Positions 29,306 to 41,681 of a DNA stretch of 64,000 bases are shown here, piece after piece. Within the stretch, counting starts at the first letter, position 1; each line of letters opens with the position of its first letter. A program made the position numbers and the translations under genes. The notes under the pieces were generated by a model. It was not told where the DNA came from. It did not search any database and saw only the letters and a list, made by a program, of their open reading frames with translations. The DNA comes from Carnimonas nigrificans ATCC BAA-78. Its GTDB lineage: Bacteria > Pseudomonadota > Gammaproteobacteria > Pseudomonadales > Halomonadaceae. The stretch is from the NCBI RefSeq assembly GCF_000526695.1, contig NZ_JAGO01000010.1, positions 310,001 through 374,000 of the forward strand. Direction: 5' to 3'.

Positions 29306-29650
29306 TCACATCTTCTTCACGAACTCTGATTTCAAACTCATTGCTCCGAATTTGTCGATCTTGCAATCAATATCATGATCTCCATCGACCAGGCGGATAT
29401 TCTTGACCTTGGTTCCCATCTTCACAACACCACTCGATCCCTTGAGCTTCAGGTCTTTAATGACAGTGACACTATCGCCATCGCTCAGTACGTTTCCAGC
29501 GGCATCGCGGTGAACACGTTCTTCCGACTCAGCCTCAGTCGTGGTCTGAGCCGACCACTCGTGACCGCATTCAGGGCAGATGTAGAGTCCGCCACCATCT
29601 TCATAAGTAAGGGTGGACTGACATTGGGAACAGGGAGGAAGAGTGCTCAT
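29306..29650 (-). CDS. yjdM: YjdM (PhnA-type) zinc-ribbon protein
   Basis: 114 residues. N-terminal zinc ribbon [12 protein letters not shown]...[10 protein letters not shown] (two CxxC pairs) and a C-terminal SH3-like domain with [19 protein letters not shown], as in E. coli YjdM (formerly PhnA), 111 residues. Despite the historical 'alkylphosphonate' name its role is not established. Core-like composition. Its 3' side abuts the integrase stump. Confidence 0.9.
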   Translation of the reverse strand: MSTLPPCSQCQSTLTYEDGGGLYICPECGHEWSAQTTTEAESEERVHRDAAGNVLSDGDSVTVIKDLKLKGSSGVVKMGTKVKNIRLVDGDHDIDCKIDKFGAMSLKSEFVKKM

Positions 29651-29770
29651 ATCAACAAATCCTTGAAACGTGCTCCGGCATATCCGAAAGCTGTGCCAAT
29701 ACCATGATTACATCGCTCATCTGTTCATAGTATCGGCGTTTTATTTGAACAGCATGCTCTCTGCATACCA

Positions 29771-29813
29771 TAAAAAATACCATTGACGACGTGTATAAAA
29801 TCATCAATGGCAT
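29771..29813 (-). terminator. Intrinsic terminator of guaBA
   Basis: On the minus strand a 14-bp stem (ATGCCATTGATGAT with GTCGTCAATGGTAT, including G-U pairs) with a 9-nt loop is followed by TTTTTTATGG. It is 40 nt beyond the guaA stop. Confidence 0.85.
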
Positions 29814-29852
29814 TTATTTTAACAATTAAAATCAACTAGTTATAAAAAGCAA

Positions 29853-31427
29853 TCACTCCCACTCAATCGTGGCGGGGGGCTTGCTGCTCACATCATAGGC
29901 GACCCTGGAAATACCGGCGATCTCGTTGATAATGCGGTTGGAGACCTTTTCCAGCAGTTCATAAGGCAGGTGCGCCCAGCGGGCGGTCATGAAGTCGATG
30001 GTTTCGACAGCGCGAAGGGAGACGACCCATTCGTAGCGGCGGTTGTCACCAACAACGCCGACAGATTTTACCGGCAGGAAGACAACAAAGGCCTGGGAGG
30101 TTTTTTCGTACCAGCCGGCATTGCGCAGCTCTTCAATGAAGATGGCGTCGGCTTCGCGGAGGATGTCGGCGTACTCTTTTTTCACTTCACCAAGAATACG
30201 TACGCCGAGGCCGGGGCCGGGGAAGGGATGGCGGTAAACCATGGCTTCAGGCAGGCCGAGTTCGACGCCGATCTTGCGCACTTCATCCTTGAACAGTTCG
30301 CGCAGTGGCTCGACCAGCGCCATTTTCATGGTCTCGGGCAGGCCGCCTACGTTGTGGTGCGATTTAATCACCTGGGCCTTGCCGGTTTTGGTCGCGGCGG
30401 ATTCGACTACATCGGGGTAGATGGTGCCCTGAGCGAGGAAGCTGACTTCAGTGAGCTTTTCGGCTTCGGCATCGAACACGTCGATGAAGGTGTTGCCGAT
30501 AATCTTGCGCTTCGCTTCAGGATCGCTGACGCCTGCGAGCTTGGAGAGGAACAGCTCTTCTGCGTCGGCGCGAATTACCTTGACGCCGAGGTGTTCGCCG
30601 AACACCTTCATCACGTCGTCGCCTTCGTTCTTGCGCAGCAGACCGTTATCAACGAAGACGCAGGTGAGCTGGTCACCGATGGCCTGATGCAGCAGTGCCG
30701 CTACCACGGAGGAATCAACACCACCGGAGAGGCCGAGCAGTACCTTTTTATCACCGACCTGCTCGCGAACGCGGGCGATCTGATCTTCGATAATCCGTGC
30801 AGGAGTCCATAGCTGGGCGCATCCGCACACCTCTACCACGAAGCGCTCGATAATCTGCTTGCCGCGAATCGAGTGGGTTACTTCCGGATGGAACTGCACA
30901 CCGTAGAAGCGCTTCTCTTCCCAGCTCATCGCGGCAATCGGGCAGCTTGGCGTCGATGCGGTCACGGTGAACTGCTCAGGGGCGCGTGCCACCTTGTCGC
31001 CGTGACTCATCCACACGTCCAGCAGCGGCTTGCCGCCCTCGCCTTCGCTATCCTTCAGCCCCTTCAGAAGACGGTCGTCGGCATCCACCTGAATCTGCGC
31101 GTAGCCAAACTCACGCTTGTTGGAGCCTTGCGTTTCGCCGCCCAGCTGATGCGCCATGGTTTGCAGGCCATAGCAGATGCCAAACAGCGGAATGCCCATC
31201 TCGAACACGCATTCGGGAGCACGCGGTGAACCAAGCTCTGCTACGGATTCAGGGCCACCGGAGAGGATGATGCCCTTTGGCGCGAAGTCGCGAATCTCGG
31301 CTTCGCTCATGTCGAAGGGATGAATTTCGCAGAAGACGCCGATTTCGCGCACGCGGCGCGCGATCAGCTGAGTGTACTGAGAGCCGAAGTCCAGAATCAG
31401 GAGCTTATCGGAATGAATATCGGTCAT
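29853..31427 (-). CDS. guaA: GMP synthase (glutamine-hydrolysing)
   Basis: 524 residues, usual length. Class I glutamine amidotransferase domain with nucleophile Cys in LFGICYGLQ and the [10 protein letters not shown] histidine/glutamate; then the ATP-pyrophosphatase P-loop [15 protein letters not shown] and the C-terminal dimerisation domain ending PPATIEWE. It converts XMP to GMP. It is second in the guaB-guaA operon, 119 nt behind guaB. Confidence 0.97.
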   Translation of the reverse strand: MTDIHSDKLLILDFGSQYTQLIARRVREIGVFCEIHPFDMSEAEIRDFAPKGIILSGGPESVAELGSPRAPECVFEMGIPLFGICYGLQTMAHQLGGETQGSNKREFGYAQIQVDADDRLLKGLKDSEGEGGKPLLDVWMSHGDKVARAPEQFTVTASTPSCPIAAMSWEEKRFYGVQFHPEVTHSIRGKQIIERFVVEVCGCAQLWTPARIIEDQIARVREQVGDKKVLLGLSGGVDSSVVAALLHQAIGDQLTCVFVDNGLLRKNEGDDVMKVFGEHLGVKVIRADAEELFLSKLAGVSDPEAKRKIIGNTFIDVFDAEAEKLTEVSFLAQGTIYPDVVESAATKTGKAQVIKSHHNVGGLPETMKMALVEPLRELFKDEVRKIGVELGLPEAMVYRHPFPGPGLGVRILGEVKKEYADILREADAIFIEELRNAGWYEKTSQAFVVFLPVKSVGVVGDNRRYEWVVSLRAVETIDFMTARWAHLPYELLEKVSNRIINEIAGISRVAYDVSSKPPATIEWE

Positions 31428-31546
31428 AGAGGCTATTCCGGCGGTTAAAGCTAAAAAAGGCTGCGCTAGCGCGACGGCAGCCAGTATAAAAGAAGCAAGC
31501 GCTCCCGCCTAAACGGGAACGCCTGAACGGTCATGGCAACGCTGGA

Positions 31547-33520
<1,974 letters not shown>

Positions 33521-34417
33521 TCAACCGGCTAACTGGCTCGCCTTGCGAAAACGGCTGATCAGAAGCGCGGCCAGTAATGTCTGCTGAATATCGCGACGCT
33601 GAACAAGATAATAAGGCACCTGGGGCAGTGTCTCTGCAATCGGAATCTGCACCAGGCCATACTCCACCTCAGGGCAGTCGATGGGCAGAATGGTCAGAAA
33701 ATCGCTCTGCCTCACCAGGCCCGCCGTCGAAGAGATACTCTCGCACACCACATCAATGGAGAGGCGCATCGGGTCGGCGCCGGCACTTTTGAGCAATGCC
33801 TGAAAGTAGCCATTGTGGGAAGTGGGCACCGTCCAGTCACACTGAAGCAGCTCCGCGACGGAAGTAGCCTGCGCCATGGGATGATCCCGGCGGGCGAAAA
33901 TGGCATAGGTTTTCTCGAACACCTTTTCAAAGACAAGGTCCTGATTGAAGGTGTCGGGGGAGTGAGTATTGATCGTGAAATCGAGCCTTCCCTGACGTAG
34001 CTCTCCCACGAGAAACCCTAACGAGCCTTCCAGCACCTTGACCCGCGCATGGGGATACTGCCAGTAAAAATGGTGAATAATCGGCGGCATCAGCGTATTG
34101 GCAACGCTGGGAGAAAGCCCAATGTTAATGCAGCCCGATAACTCCCCCTGCTGCTGCTGAATATCTTCCTGGGCAACCCGCAGCTCTTCGAGAATCAGGC
34201 TGGCGTGCTGATAAAAACCCTTCCCGATTTCGGTCAGCATCACGCCTTCCCTGCGGCGCACAAAAAGCTGTATCGCCAGGCCCGTTTCAAGCTCTTTAAT
34301 GGTTTTGGTCAGCCCCGGCTGTGAACGCTCAAGCGTACGACCAGCGCCACGAATGCTGCCCTGGCGCGCTACTTCTACAAAGGCTTGTAGATGATGAAAC
34401 TTGATCTGAAATGTCAT
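33521..34417 (-). CDS. abgR: LysR-family regulator, AbgR-like
   Basis: 298 residues. N-terminal winged helix (FHHLQAFVEVARQGSIRGAGRTLERSQPGLTKTI, about 8-40) and LysR effector domain. Divergent from abgA with a 138-bp shared control region, the arrangement of abgR in E. coli (302 residues). It probably controls abgABT in response to p-aminobenzoyl-glutamate or a related molecule. The family is certain; the name rests on context and length. Confidence 0.82.
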   Translation of the reverse strand: MTFQIKFHHLQAFVEVARQGSIRGAGRTLERSQPGLTKTIKELETGLAIQLFVRRREGVMLTEIGKGFYQHASLILEELRVAQEDIQQQQGELSGCINIGLSPSVANTLMPPIIHHFYWQYPHARVKVLEGSLGFLVGELRQGRLDFTINTHSPDTFNQDLVFEKVFEKTYAIFARRDHPMAQATSVAELLQCDWTVPTSHNGYFQALLKSAGADPMRLSIDVVCESISSTAGLVRQSDFLTILPIDCPEVEYGLVQIPIAETLPQVPYYLVQRRDIQQTLLAALLISRFRKASQLAG

Positions 34418-34555
34418 GCTTCTTCCGATAACCTGAAATTATCACCCTTAAGAAAATAACATCTATCGAGCGCCAGTGCTCCGTGTCAGATTGGAGGAAG
34501 CGGCCCACGCCAACATGAACGGGCCTTCTGTTTTCCATCCACGGTCAATGTCGTT

Positions 34556-35869
34556 ATGCCCCACTTACACCAGAATGCACGCCAGTTGCTCCCCCAGATG
34601 ACTGAATGGCGGCGTGATTTTCATCACTATGCCGAATCGGGCTGGGTGGAGTTTCGCACCGCAACTCACGTAGCAGCCGAGCTGGATCGGCTGGGGTTCG
34701 AGCTGGCGCTGGGGCGAGAGGTGGTTGATGCAGATACGCGCATGGGCCTGCCTGACCAGGCCACTCTGGATAAGGAGCTGGCTCGCGCCCGTACACAAGG
34801 CGCTCTGGAGGCGTGGCTGCCCTTCTTTGCCGATGGCTTCACCGGCATTGTGGCAACGCTGGATACTGGCCGTGCGGGACCCGTTATCGCGTTTCGCGTC
34901 GATATGGATGCGCTCGATCTTGATGAACGCAGTGACGAGCTGCACCGCCCCGGCAAGGAGGGCTTCGCCTCCTGTAACCCCGGCATGATGCACGCCTGTG
35001 GTCATGATGGGCATACCGCCATCGGGCTAGGCTTGGCACGGCTTTTAATTGCCTATCAGGATCAGCTACACGGCGTGATCAAGCTTATCTTTCAGCCAGC
35101 AGAAGAAGGAACTCGTGGTGCCCGTGCCATGGTGGCCGCCGGTGCGCTGGAAAGTGTTGATTACTTTACCGCCATTCACATAGGCACCGGCATTCCTGCA
35201 GGAACGGTCATCTGCGGAGATGACAAGTTCATGGCCACCACCAAGCTTGATGTGCGCTTTCACGGGGTGGCAGCACATGCAGGCGGTCAGCCGGAAGCGG
35301 GTCGCAACGCCTTGCTGGCAGCAGCGCAGGCCGCACTGGGGCTGGCCGCCATCGCGCCCCACAGCGGTGGTGCCTCCCGCGTCAATACCGGCGTAATGAG
35401 GGCGGGCAGTGGCCGCAATGTGGTGCCCGCCGACGCCCTTCTCAAGATTGAAACCCGCGGTCAAACCGACGCCATCAACCAATATGTAGTGCAGCGTGCT
35501 CAGGAGGTCATCACAGGCGCCGCAACCATGCACGGCGTGACGTGTGAGCAGAAGATCATGGGTGCAGCAACTTCCAGCCATCCTTCTCCTGCATGGGTGG
35601 ACTATCTGCGTGAGGTCGCTTCCCGCGTTACGGGGGTAGAGCATGCGCAGCCCCACTGTGAGCGCGGTGCCGGGTCAGAGGACGCTACGCTGATGATGGA
35701 GCGCGTTCAGCAGCAAGGTGGTCTGGCATCCTACATGGTGTTTGGGACCGAACTCAGCGCAGGCCATCACAATGAAGGGTTCGACTTCAATGAAGAGGTT
35801 ATGCAAACCGCGGTCGAAACACTGGCACGCATAGTGCTGGAATTTCCCTGGCAGGAGCCGATCCGATGA
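34556..35869 (+). CDS. abgA: p-Aminobenzoyl-glutamate hydrolase subunit A
   Basis: 437 residues, as AbgA (436). M20 peptidase with zinc-binding motifs [12 protein letters not shown] and [19 protein letters not shown] and the lid domain start [19 protein letters not shown]. With AbgB it cleaves p-aminobenzoyl-glutamate, a folate breakdown product, to p-aminobenzoate and glutamate in the cytoplasm. It overlaps abgB by 4 nt (ATGA). Confidence 0.9.
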   Translation: MPHLHQNARQLLPQMTEWRRDFHHYAESGWVEFRTATHVAAELDRLGFELALGREVVDADTRMGLPDQATLDKELARARTQGALEAWLPFFADGFTGIVATLDTGRAGPVIAFRVDMDALDLDERSDELHRPGKEGFASCNPGMMHACGHDGHTAIGLGLARLLIAYQDQLHGVIKLIFQPAEEGTRGARAMVAAGALESVDYFTAIHIGTGIPAGTVICGDDKFMATTKLDVRFHGVAAHAGGQPEAGRNALLAAAQAALGLAAIAPHSGGASRVNTGVMRAGSGRNVVPADALLKIETRGQTDAINQYVVQRAQEVITGAATMHGVTCEQKIMGAATSSHPSPAWVDYLREVASRVTGVEHAQPHCERGAGSEDATLMMERVQQQGGLASYMVFGTELSAGHHNEGFDFNEEVMQTAVETLARIVLEFPWQEPIR

Positions 35870-37311
35870 CTCGTTACAACGATTTTGCCAATGCGGTGAT
35901 TGAAGGCAAGCAGCAGCACTTCATAGAGATGGCCGATGCCATCTGGGATCACCCCGAAACCCGCTTCGAGGAGCAGTGGTCCGCCGACCACCTTGCCAGC
36001 GCACTAGAGAAAGAAGGCTTCACCCTTGAGCGTAACGCTGGCGGCATTCCTCACGCCTTTATCGCGAGCTATGGTCAAGGCAGCCCCGTTATTGCGCTAT
36101 TGGGCGAGTATGACGCTCTGGCAGGTCTGAGCCAGCACGCCCATTGCGCTGAACCTTCCGCTATTACGGAAGGCGGTAACGGCCATGGGTGTGGGCATAA
36201 CCTGTTGGGAACAGCGGCGCTGGCTGGCGCTATCGCGGCCAAGCAATGGCTTGAGCAGAAAGGCGGCAGCGGCACCATTCGCTTCTATGGCTGCCCGGGG
36301 GAAGAGGGCGGCTCCGGTAAAACATTCATGGTGCGCGAGGGGCTGTTCGACAATGTGGATGCCGCGCTGACGTGGCACCCGGAAACCTTCGCGGGCATGT
36401 TGAATAACCGCACGCTGGCCAATATGCAGGTGGCCTGGCGCTTTACTGGCACTCCTTCTCATGCCGCCGCCTCTCCTCACCTGGGTCGCAGTGCTCTAGA
36501 TGCCGCCACACTCATGACCGTGGGCAGTAATTTCCTCAACGAGCATCTGATCGACCAGGCGCGCGTCCACTATGCCATTACCGATAGCGGTGGCGTCTCG
36601 CCCAATGTGGTGCAGCCGCATGCTGAAGTGCTCTATTTGATACGTGCCCCCGACATGGCCGAAGTCGAGCGGATATTCGAGCGTGTCGATAAGATTGCCC
36701 AGGGCGCGGCTTTGATGACGGAAACCTCGGTCAGCTATCGCTTCGACAAGGCCTGCACCAACTACCTGCCCAATCGCTCACTCGAACGAGCCATGTATGA
36801 AGTGTTGCAGCACTTTGGCACTCCACAGTGGAGCAGCGCTGAACAGGAGTTTGCTGCTTCCATTCGCGCCACCCTGAGTGACAGCGATATCGACACCAGC
36901 CTGCAAACCATCGCCAATACCGGTGGTGACGCTGGTGCCGACTTTATCCGCCGTCATCGCAGCACCGTATTGGCGGATGAAGTCGCGCCCTATGCAGAGA
37001 GCGACACCCTATGGGCTGCCTCTACCGATGTCGGCGATGTTAGTTGGAAAATGCCGGTGGCTCAGTGCCATACCCCCTGCTTTGCCATGGGCACCGCCTT
37101 GCATAGCTGGCAACTGGTGAGCCAAGGGCGCACCTCGATTGCCCATAAGGGCATGCTGCTTGCAGCGAAGGTGCTAGGGGCTTCTGCCATTCGCCTATTG
37201 GAAGACAAAGCGTTGCTTCAGCAAGCGCGTGCAGAATGGCAGCAGCAGCTAGACGAAAAGCCATATCGCTGCCCCATTCCTGAAGGAATAACGCCCTCCC
37301 CGCTGAAGTAG
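35866..37311 (+). CDS. abgB: p-Aminobenzoyl-glutamate hydrolase subunit B
   Basis: 481 residues, identical in length to E. coli AbgB. M20 family: [31 protein letters not shown] and [18 protein letters not shown] carry the metal ligands, and [21 protein letters not shown] opens the dimerisation domain. Partner of AbgA; translationally coupled to it. Confidence 0.92.
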   Translation: MTRYNDFANAVIEGKQQHFIEMADAIWDHPETRFEEQWSADHLASALEKEGFTLERNAGGIPHAFIASYGQGSPVIALLGEYDALAGLSQHAHCAEPSAITEGGNGHGCGHNLLGTAALAGAIAAKQWLEQKGGSGTIRFYGCPGEEGGSGKTFMVREGLFDNVDAALTWHPETFAGMLNNRTLANMQVAWRFTGTPSHAAASPHLGRSALDAATLMTVGSNFLNEHLIDQARVHYAITDSGGVSPNVVQPHAEVLYLIRAPDMAEVERIFERVDKIAQGAALMTETSVSYRFDKACTNYLPNRSLERAMYEVLQHFGTPQWSSAEQEFAASIRATLSDSDIDTSLQTIANTGGDAGADFIRRHRSTVLADEVAPYAESDTLWAASTDVGDVSWKMPVAQCHTPCFAMGTALHSWQLVSQGRTSIAHKGMLLAAKVLGASAIRLLEDKALLQQARAEWQQQLDEKPYRCPIPEGITPSPLK

Positions 37312-37369
37312 CGGCAGGGTCAAAACACCACAATTACAACAAGCGCACTATTGTTCAGGAGCTGCACCC

Positions 37370-38905
37370 ATGAAGACTTCTTCTGCACCGCCCAGCGGAA
37401 GCGCTCTCTTTTCTCGCGTGGAAAAGATCGGCAACAAGGTACCCCATCCATTTTTACTGTTTATCTATTTGATCGGCGTTCTGATGGTGGTAACCGCCAT
37501 TCTGGGCAGCCTGGATATTCAGGCGATCAATCCGGTCAATAATGAAGCAGTAACGGTCAATAACCTGCTCAGTGCCGATGGCATTCACTGGCTGCTGCCC
37601 AATATTGTCAAGAATTTCAGTGGCTTTACGCCGCTGGGGGCCATTCTTGCGCTGGTTCTGGGGGCCGGGTTTGCTGAGCGAGTGGGGCTATTGCCAGCGC
37701 TGATGGTGAAAATGGCCTCCCATGTTGGGGCAACCTACGCCAGCTACATGGTGCTCTTCATCGCCTTCTTCAGCCACATCTCTTCCGATGCGGCCCTGGT
37801 TATCATGCCGCCCATGGGTGCCTTGATCTTTCTGGCAGTCGGCAGGCACCCCGTAGCGGGGCTAATGGCCGCCATTGCAGGCGTGGCATGCGGTTTTACC
37901 GCTAACCTGTTGATTGTCACCACCGACGTACTGCTGTCAGGCCTTAGCACCGAAGCCACCAAGGCCATCGACCCAAGCCTTGAGGTCAGCGTACTCGATA
38001 ACTGGTACTTCATGGCGGTGTCGGTCATCGTACTGACCATTGTGGGTGGGCTTATTACTGACCGCCTGGTGGAGCCGCGACTGGGGCCTTGGCAGAAGGA
38101 AAACGACGAAAAACTGCATCAGCTCACGCCTCTGGAGCGACGCGGGCTGCGTGTTACGGGGCTGGTCGCTCTAGTGTTTATCGGTCTTCTTGCCCTGTTG
38201 GTGGTGCCGGAAAACGGTCTGCTGCGTGATCCGGTGAATCACACTATTCTGCCTTCTCCCTTTATCAAGGGTATTGTGCCGCTGATCATCCTGTTTTTGA
38301 TCATCGTCTCGCTTGCCTATGGCATAACCACCGGCAAGATTCGCCGCCAGGGCGATATTCCACCGCTATTGATTGAACCCATGAAAGAGATGGCCGGGTT
38401 TATCGTGATGGTGTTTCCACTCTCCCAGTTTGTCGCGATGTTCAACTGGAGCAATCTCGGCACCTTTATGGCGATAGGGCTGACTGATCTGCTGGAGACG
38501 ATCGGCATGAATGGGGTGCCCGCCTTCCTTGGCCTGACACTGCTCTCCGCCCTGCTGTGCATGTTCATTGCCAGTGGCTCGGCCATCTGGTCGATTCTGG
38601 CCCCGGTTTTCGTACCGATGTTCATGCTGCTCGGCTTTCACCCAGCCTTTGCCCAGGTACTGTTCCGCGTAGCCGACTCGTCCGTGCTGCCGCTGGCCCC
38701 TGTCTCGCCCTTTGTGCCGCTGTTCCTCGGCTACTTGCAGCGCTACTTCCCTAAAGCACGCCTCGGTACCTACTACTCACTGGTGCTGCCCTATCCCATC
38801 GCCTTCCTGTCAATCTGGCTGATATTACTGGTGATCTGGTACCTGGCAGGCTTGCCCATAGGCCCCGGCGTTTATGCCACGCTAGCGCAAACCGCCTCGC
38901 CATAA
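37370..38905 (+). CDS. abgT: p-Aminobenzoyl-glutamate transporter
   Basis: 511 residues, AbgT family, with about nine to eleven membrane segments plus re-entrant loops. Typical segments: PHPFLLFIYLIGVLMV, FTPLGAILALVLGAGFAERVGL, SHISSDAALVIMPPMGALIF and FIASGSAIWSILAPVFVPMF. It imports p-aminobenzoyl-glutamate, though some family members export sulfonamides. CAGGAG precedes the ATG. Last gene of the abg operon. Confidence 0.92.
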   Translation: MKTSSAPPSGSALFSRVEKIGNKVPHPFLLFIYLIGVLMVVTAILGSLDIQAINPVNNEAVTVNNLLSADGIHWLLPNIVKNFSGFTPLGAILALVLGAGFAERVGLLPALMVKMASHVGATYASYMVLFIAFFSHISSDAALVIMPPMGALIFLAVGRHPVAGLMAAIAGVACGFTANLLIVTTDVLLSGLSTEATKAIDPSLEVSVLDNWYFMAVSVIVLTIVGGLITDRLVEPRLGPWQKENDEKLHQLTPLERRGLRVTGLVALVFIGLLALLVVPENGLLRDPVNHTILPSPFIKGIVPLIILFLIIVSLAYGITTGKIRRQGDIPPLLIEPMKEMAGFIVMVFPLSQFVAMFNWSNLGTFMAIGLTDLLETIGMNGVPAFLGLTLLSALLCMFIASGSAIWSILAPVFVPMFMLLGFHPAFAQVLFRVADSSVLPLAPVSPFVPLFLGYLQRYFPKARLGTYYSLVLPYPIAFLSIWLILLVIWYLAGLPIGPGVYATLAQTASP

Positions 38906-38980
38906 GCTTCAGCCGTAGAGCCTCGACACACGGCCCCGCATCAGCCACACCGATACAAACGCCAACCACTACAAACCCAT

Positions 38981-39100
38981 CAAGGAAGGCGCGGAATCAT
39001 CCGAGGGCAGCGCATTTTTGCACTCGGATGGTCTGACGCGCCTGACGAAAGCGGGGGTGAAGGGGGCTGCCAAAGTCCCCTTCAACATCAAGCAATAACG
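38981..39100. repeat. Direct repeat copy A (spacing 203 bp)
   Basis: A 120-nt block beginning CAAGGAAGGCGCGGAATCAT and ending CAATAACG, about 90% identical to copy B. Each copy contains two conserved stem-loops: CCGAG...CTCGG around the GCATTTTTGC core, and GAAGGGG...CCCCTTC with an ~11-nt loop. Weaker similarity extends about 30 nt to the left and 20 nt to the right. It lies 75 nt after abgT. Confidence 0.75.
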
Positions 39101-39183
39101 TATGTAAAGATGTCAGCAGTGAAGTGCTGCGCAAGCTCTCGATTAATCACCTCGATAAACACACCAACACCTGCAACCTCCAT

Positions 39184-39302
39184 CAAGGAAGGCGCGGAAT
39201 CATCCGAGGGCAACGCATTTTTGCACTCGGATAGTCTGACGCGCCTGACGCCAGCGGGGGGAAGGGGGCCTGCAAGGTCCCCTTCAATATCAACCAATAA
39301 CG
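39184..39302. repeat. Direct repeat copy B (spacing 203 bp)
   Basis: Second copy, 119 nt, with about 11 differences from copy A including a one-base deletion. Both stems are kept, while most substitutions fall in the loop of the second stem and between the hairpins. The deletion puts copies A and B in different frames, arguing against a shared protein-coding function. The rest of the gap up to xseA (39431) holds nothing else recognisable. Confidence 0.75.
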
Positions 39303-39430
39303 ACTGCAAAGACGCCAGCAGTGAAAGCCTCGGCTCCCTACCTCCCAAAAATTGAAATACCCCCAGCCTAGCGCCCTCCTCCCTCATCAATGTCATACTA
39401 GCCACCATATACATCACCATCCGAGCTGCC

Positions 39431-41071
39431 ATGTCCTCCTCATTCCTCAACCGCTTTCTTGATACGTCTGAGCCATCACCGGATAACGACGATGAGGCGC
39501 TGACGGTGACTGCGCTGAACAAGCAGGCGCGGCAGCTATTGGAAGGCAATTTCAACAGTGTTTGGGTGCAGGGCGAGATTTCGTCACTGTCGCAGCCGCG
39601 CTCGGGGCATGCCTACTTCACCTTGAAGGATGACGATGCTCAGGTGCGCTGTGCGCTGTTTCGTCAGCGGGCACTGGGGGTAAGAGCGCCGTTGCGCGAG
39701 GGGCAACTGGTGCAGGTACGCGCGCAGGTATCGCTTTTTGAAGCACGCGGTGACTATCAGCTTATCGTTGAAGCCGTGCGTGAAGCGGGAAAAGGGGCGC
39801 TACTAGCAGCGCTGGAGGCACTGCGCGTCAAGTTGGGTGAGGAAGGTATTTTCGCCAATGGTCGCGCGCTGCCCTACCCGCCCGAACGGTTGGCGGTGAT
39901 TACGTCACCAACGGGCGCGGCACTTCAGGATGTCATCAGCGTGCTTACGGCGCGCTGGCCGTGGGTGAAGGTCATTCTTGTGCCGGTTCAGGTACAGGGC
40001 GATTACGCAGCCGAGCAGATCGCTTCAGCAGTGCGACGAGTGAATACGGAAACCCAGGCCGACGCCATTCTACTGACCCGTGGCGGGGGCAGTTTCGAGG
40101 ACCTGTGGTGCTTTAACGACGAGCGCGTGGCCCGCGCCATTCATGGATCGCATATACCAGTGATGTCGGCGGTCGGCCACGAAACGGATACGACGCTGGC
40201 CGATTACGCCGCAGACGTGCGCGCCCCTACCCCCTCTGCGGCAGCCGAACGTCTGGTGCCCGATCAGCGTGAGCTGCGTCGCCAGCTGGCACAGCTCGCG
40301 CGCAGGCTGCTGGCGGCCAAGGATAGTTACCTGAACCGGCAGCACCAGCGCCTTGACTACATACGCGCACGCCTGCGCCATCCGGGGGAGCACTTGCGTC
40401 ATCAGCGCCTCTGGCTGACGACGTTAGAGAACCGCTTGCACAGCGCCAAACAGCGCCGCCAGCTCGACGCCGAACGCCATCTGCAACAGCTCTCCCAGCG
40501 CTTGCTCAATGTCCAGCGCAGCCGATTGAATACGCAGCTTCAACATTTGAATGCACTGGAGGCTCGGCTACGTTCACCGCTGGAACAGTTGCGGCGCTAC
40601 CGCGCACTACTGGCATCCCTTGAGCAGCGTCTGATACGCGCCCAGCAGCGTCGTCTTCATCAGTATCAGCAGGAAATACGGACTGCGCACGAACGGCTAC
40701 AGCGCCAGTCGCCACAGCGTCGCTTGATCGAGTACCAGCAGCAGCTTGAGCTGCTTGAGACACGTTTACAGCGTATCGGACCGCGCCTCTCCCAACAGGG
40801 CAACACGCAAATGGGAAGACTGGAAACACGCCTCTACGCCGCCATCAAACACCACCAGCAGCGCTCTGCCGAGCGTCTTGGCATTCTGGGTAAACGGCTG
40901 GATATCGCCAGCCCTCTCGCCACATTAAGACGTGGTTATACGGTGCTGGAGAAGAGCGATCACAGCGTGGTGCGCAGTGCCGCTGATGTGCAGGAAGGAG
41001 AGAGGCTCAGCGCCCGACTTGGTGAAGGACGGCTGAGCCTCGAAGTGAAGTCAAAAACACTCAAGCAGTGA
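39431..41071 (+). CDS. xseA: Exodeoxyribonuclease VII large subunit
   Basis: 546 residues (E. coli 456). N-terminal OB-fold (LTVTALNKQARQLLEGNFNSVWVQGEISSLSQP) and catalytic domain with PERLAVITSPTGAALQDV, TRGGGSFEDLWCFNDE, SAVGHETDTTLADYAADVRAPTPSAAAE. The long C-terminal half (about 280-480) is an Arg/Gln/Leu-rich coiled coil, about 90 residues longer than usual and with repeating 'LE.RL..A..RR' blocks. It works with XseB to degrade single-stranded DNA. The stop (TGA) abuts the stop of the converging lipoprotein gene. Confidence 0.95.
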   Translation: MSSSFLNRFLDTSEPSPDNDDEALTVTALNKQARQLLEGNFNSVWVQGEISSLSQPRSGHAYFTLKDDDAQVRCALFRQRALGVRAPLREGQLVQVRAQVSLFEARGDYQLIVEAVREAGKGALLAALEALRVKLGEEGIFANGRALPYPPERLAVITSPTGAALQDVISVLTARWPWVKVILVPVQVQGDYAAEQIASAVRRVNTETQADAILLTRGGGSFEDLWCFNDERVARAIHGSHIPVMSAVGHETDTTLADYAADVRAPTPSAAAERLVPDQRELRRQLAQLARRLLAAKDSYLNRQHQRLDYIRARLRHPGEHLRHQRLWLTTLENRLHSAKQRRQLDAERHLQQLSQRLLNVQRSRLNTQLQHLNALEARLRSPLEQLRRYRALLASLEQRLIRAQQRRLHQYQQEIRTAHERLQRQSPQRRLIEYQQQLELLETRLQRIGPRLSQQGNTQMGRLETRLYAAIKHHQQRSAERLGILGKRLDIASPLATLRRGYTVLEKSDHSVVRSAADVQEGERLSARLGEGRLSLEVKSKTLKQ

Positions 41072-41644
41072 TCAGCGCTGGCCGCGTTCTCTGTCCCACT
41101 GGGACTCTATCGCTGCCAGCTCATTGATCTTGCGTTTAAGATCCGTATTTTCACGCTCAAGCTGCTCTATTCTGGCTGACTGGCTACTGCTGTCTTTGTG
41201 CGCTGCCGATAGCGCGGCGTGGGAGCGGATCAGCTTCATATGCTCGGCACGCTGCTCGGCGTCCACTTGCAGCAGGCTGAAGAACGAACGCAACCGCTGC
41301 GGCGAATCAGACACACCGCTTTGATACAGCCGCTGCGCCTGTACAAGCTCCTGCTGATCGCTCGACCAGCCCAGCGCTACCGCCCTGACCAAACGATCCT
41401 GAAGCGAACTGCTGGGCGCCTGGCGCTCGATGCGATCACGCCACTTCTGATCGGCCCTTTGCGCAGTCATGGCAAAAGCCATCCAGCTATGAAGGGAGCA
41501 ATCGCTGTTTTTCAGCAGCGGAAGTCCTTCCGACTCACAACTGCTGCCACTGCTCGAAACCAGCTGACAGCCTGAGAGCGTCAGCAATACGCTGACCACG
41601 CAGGCAGTAAGGGGGCCACGGTAATTAAGTGCTGATAACGGCAT
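41072..41644 (-). CDS. qseG: QseG-like lipoprotein
   Basis: 190 residues. Lipoprotein signal peptide with lipobox LSGC (Cys about residue 26). The mature part has a small cysteine-containing region and a C-terminal coiled coil (ARIEQLERENTDLKRKINELAAIE). It lies directly behind a sensor kinase, as qseG follows glrK (qseE) in enterobacteria, where the outer-membrane lipoprotein interacts with the kinase. Shorter than E. coli QseG (237). Identification is mostly contextual. Confidence 0.65.
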   Translation of the reverse strand: MPLSALNYRGPLTACVVSVLLTLSGCQLVSSSGSSCESEGLPLLKNSDCSLHSWMAFAMTAQRADQKWRDRIERQAPSSSLQDRLVRAVALGWSSDQQELVQAQRLYQSGVSDSPQRLRSFFSLLQVDAEQRAEHMKLIRSHAALSAAHKDSSSQSARIEQLERENTDLKRKINELAAIESQWDRERGQR

Positions 41645-41681
41645 AAGGTTCTGCTGGAATTTTCCTGATTGAAATAAGTGC

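Noticed and set aside
29777-29813. Possible attachment-site repeat near guaA
   Set aside because: The repeat is an inverted, not direct, repeat with a U-tract on the minus strand and is better explained as the guaBA terminator.
39088-39555. Minus-strand 155-codon frame crossing the direct repeat and the xseA start
   Set aside because: It overlaps the conserved N-terminus of xseA, and the equivalent frame in repeat copy A is broken.
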